Below, one piece after another: positions 62,413 to 64,000 of a DNA stretch of 64,000 bases (positions are counted from its first letter, which is position 1; every line of letters begins with the position of its first letter). Both the position numbers and the translations under genes were made by a program. The notes beneath the pieces are model-generated. The model was not told where the DNA came from. It ran no database searches and saw only the letters and a list, made by a program, of their open reading frames with translations. The stretch comes from CAYTGM01 sp964437365 (GTDB taxonomy: Bacteria > Sumerlaeota > Sumerlaeia > SLMS01): the NCBI GenBank assembly GCA_964437365.1, contig CAYTGM010000009.1, forward strand, positions 124,001 to 188,000, in the 5' to 3' direction.

Positions 62413-64000
62413 CGGGGCCTCCTGTGAAGGTATACTTAGGATCGAGAAGTTTCAAGACAGCAGGCAGGAAAACCAAAGCGGCAAAGAGTGTACACGTTGT
62501 TCCAAAAATCGCCAGAAGTCCAATTTCACGGATACCCTGGAAGCTGGCAAAGGTGAGAGCACCAAAACCGAAAATCGTTGTTAAACCCGTCACCATAATT
62601 GCACGACCGGTGCGTTCAATGGCGAAGCGCATATTATGTCCATCATCTTCATAGAAACGACCGAGCAAGTGGATAGCGCTGTCCACGCCCACGCCCACAA
62701 TCATCGGTATAGCAATGATATTCAGATAGTTCAGACTCATGCCCATCATATCAACGAGACCCAGCATGGCGAGCAGGGCAAAGATAACTGGGATCATGGC
62801 AAGAAAGGCTCGGCCCACACTTCGAAAATACCAGATCAGATACCCCGTTACAGAAAAGAAAACGATAAGAACAACGATTGTCAGATCTCGGACGATCAGT
62901 TCCTGGAGCTTATCCGAGAAAACGGCGTTCCCCAGAACCGTAGGTGTCTGGTCGATACCACGATTCAACATATCATTCAGGAAAGTTTCCGGGACCTGTT
63001 CCTCCCATTCCTGGCTATCTGGGGGATAGAGTCGTGTAACGATGCGATACGTGTTAGATTCAGCATCCTGCGCAAAAAAGCTGAAAACGGTATCATGGAA
63101 GATAGGATCATCGACCGTTTGAAAGGATATAGGGGCACGTCTTTCTCTGTAGAAGACTTCTGTTTGTTCTCTGATTGCTTCATACTCGGTGAACCATGGA
63201 TCAAAGAACCCTTCGGGAATTCCGGGAAATTCTTCGAGTCGCAGCTGTAGTGATTCCCGGATTCGTTCGACAGGAATCTCCATAAACTGATCGATTGCAG
63301 TTACCTGTGTCCGAGTTGAGGGATAAATGGAACGGAGAGAATCAATACCAATGAAATTATAAAGTGTCTGTCCCTGAATATTTGTATAGATCTGGTCATT
63401 CGTTTGCAGGGCCTGTTCATGGGTATCACCTTCGGTAATAACGAGGACCTGGTTGGAAGGAAGATCGAAGTGGTAGTCAATACGGTTCAGCAGATTCAGG
63501 TAGCTGTCGGAAGGCTGTCGAAGTGTTTGAAAGTCGTCATTGAATTCGGTATTACGTGCATGAATGCCCAGGTAGCAGATAATACACATACCGGCACAGA
63601 CGGTCATGCGAGGATAGGATTGGACTGTGAACGTGACTTTTTTCAAACCAAGCGTAGCCAATGGGCCGGTGTCACGCTTTGTCATTTTTGCGAAAATCAT
63701 CATAAGAGGGGGCAGTGATATAGCCACGGCGATCAAACACATGAAGATTCCGATGCCACCGAAAAGCCCAAGTTCTCTAAATCCATCGAACTCCGTTGCC
63801 ATCATCCCAAAGAACGCAACACCGGTAGTAATCGCACCCGCCATAATCGACGGACCAGTCTGAAAGGTTGAGTTGCTCAGTGCCTCCTGTGGATTCATTC
63901 CCAGGCGTATATCTTCGAGGAACCTGTTATAGAGATGGATGGAAAAGTCTATACCCAGTCCAATGAGAATTGCGGCGAAAGTCAGTGTTATCTGGGTGAC
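62396..64000 (-). CDS. RND/MMPL-family exporter, partial (N-terminus beyond the window)
   Basis: The frame is open from the right edge to the stop at 62396, giving at least 534 codons. The edge piece includes GLGIDFSIHLYNRF, the TM4-type RND signature. It continues with transmembrane segments, a periplasmic loop (about 190 residues of the visible part) and a second transmembrane set with VGVGVDSAIHLLGRFYED and TGLTTIFGFGALTFASFQGI. The repetition of GxGxDxxIH in both halves is typical of the MMPL/HpnN-like group, which move lipids or hopanoids to the outer membrane. It overlaps the 210-aa membrane protein by 17 bases. True start is outside the window. Confidence 0.9.
   Translation of the reverse strand, partial: VTQITLTFAAILIGLGIDFSIHLYNRFLEDIRLGMNPQEALSNSTFQTGPSIMAGAITTGVAFFGMMATEFDGFRELGLFGGIGIFMCLIAVAISLPPLMMIFAKMTKRDTGPLATLGLKKVTFTVQSYPRMTVCAGMCIICYLGIHARNTEFNDDFQTLRQPSDSYLNLLNRIDYHFDLPSNQVLVITEGDTHEQALQTNDQIYTNIQGQTLYNFIGIDSLRSIYPSTRTQVTAIDQFMEIPVERIRESLQLRLEEFPGIPEGFFDPWFTEYEAIREQTEVFYRERRAPISFQTVDDPIFHDTVFSFFAQDAESNTYRIVTRLYPPDSQEWEEQVPETFLNDMLNRGIDQTPTVLGNAVFSDKLQELIVRDLTIVVLIVFFSVTGYLIWYFRSVGRAFLAMIPVIFALLAMLGLVDMMGMSLNYLNIIAIPMIVGVGVDSAIHLLGRFYEDDGHNMRFAIERTGRAIMVTGLTTIFGFGALTFASFQGIREIGLLAIFGTTCTLFAALVFLPAVLKLLDPKYTFTGGPGDEIG

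Noticed and set aside
1..64000. tRNA or rRNA genes
   Set aside because: No GGTTCRANNCC-type T-arm with acceptor pairing and no rRNA-like stretch noticed in the intergenic spaces.

Overview
The window reads as a chromosomal piece of a diderm (Gram-negative-type) bacterium of middling GC content. Support comes from OmpA/Pal-type lipoproteins, an RND exporter, an O-antigen-ligase-like protein, a heptose-nucleotidyltransferase-like protein, Tat-exported DUF1501/DUF1800 partners, two exosortase-system-associated (TIGR04073-type) proteins and a gingipain-type (C25) peptidase. That mixture fits the FCB/PVC neighbourhood or an allied candidate phylum. I cannot name a genus, and the assignment is inference. 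I see no rRNA, tRNA, CRISPR array, transposase or prophage module.

Left part (1-9179, all minus strand): one tightly packed run reading accB - accC - Asp23 (YqhY-like) - AmaP-like membrane anchor - RfaE2/HldE-like nucleotidyltransferase - VanZ-like - NPF-repeat glycoside-hydrolase-like protein - tadA - NtrC-type regulator - acylphosphatase - NodB-type deacetylase, the last running off the left edge. Several junctions overlap by 1-11 bases. From 9467 there are two plus-strand exported proteins ending in a terminator.

Middle (11828-38908): a two-gene minus-strand operon of an SPFH/flotillin-like membrane protein and a giant (1873 aa) AAA+ ATPase, with an 18-bp perfect palindrome in its leader. 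Then come a DUF1800/DUF1501 pair, HU, two TIGR04073 proteins, an FG-GAP-like exported protein, two more sigma-54 activators (three in the window), DUF502, the ABC-F ATPase Uup preceded by a large inverted repeat, a methyltransferase, an exported L-isoaspartyl methyltransferase and two tandem Pal-like lipoproteins.

Right part (39500-64000): a minus-strand surface/glycan cluster read as C25 peptidase - TPR protein, then GT-C protein - RMD-like reductase - O-antigen-ligase-like protein. After it: aroQ, uvrA, a lamin-tail-like exported protein, kptA, a lipoprotein, an SGNH hydrolase, a 132-bp-period intergenic tandem repeat, a divergent ZnuA-like lipoprotein, an 18-bp inverted repeat, rmuC, an unknown membrane protein and an RND/MMPL exporter cut by the right edge.

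The strongest candidate for a poorly described system is the flotillin + giant ATPase operon with its palindromic leader. The most unusual non-coding signals are the covarying hairpins in the tandem repeat at 58443-58760, the inverted repeat ahead of uup, and an apparently over-represented heptamer, TATAGAC.
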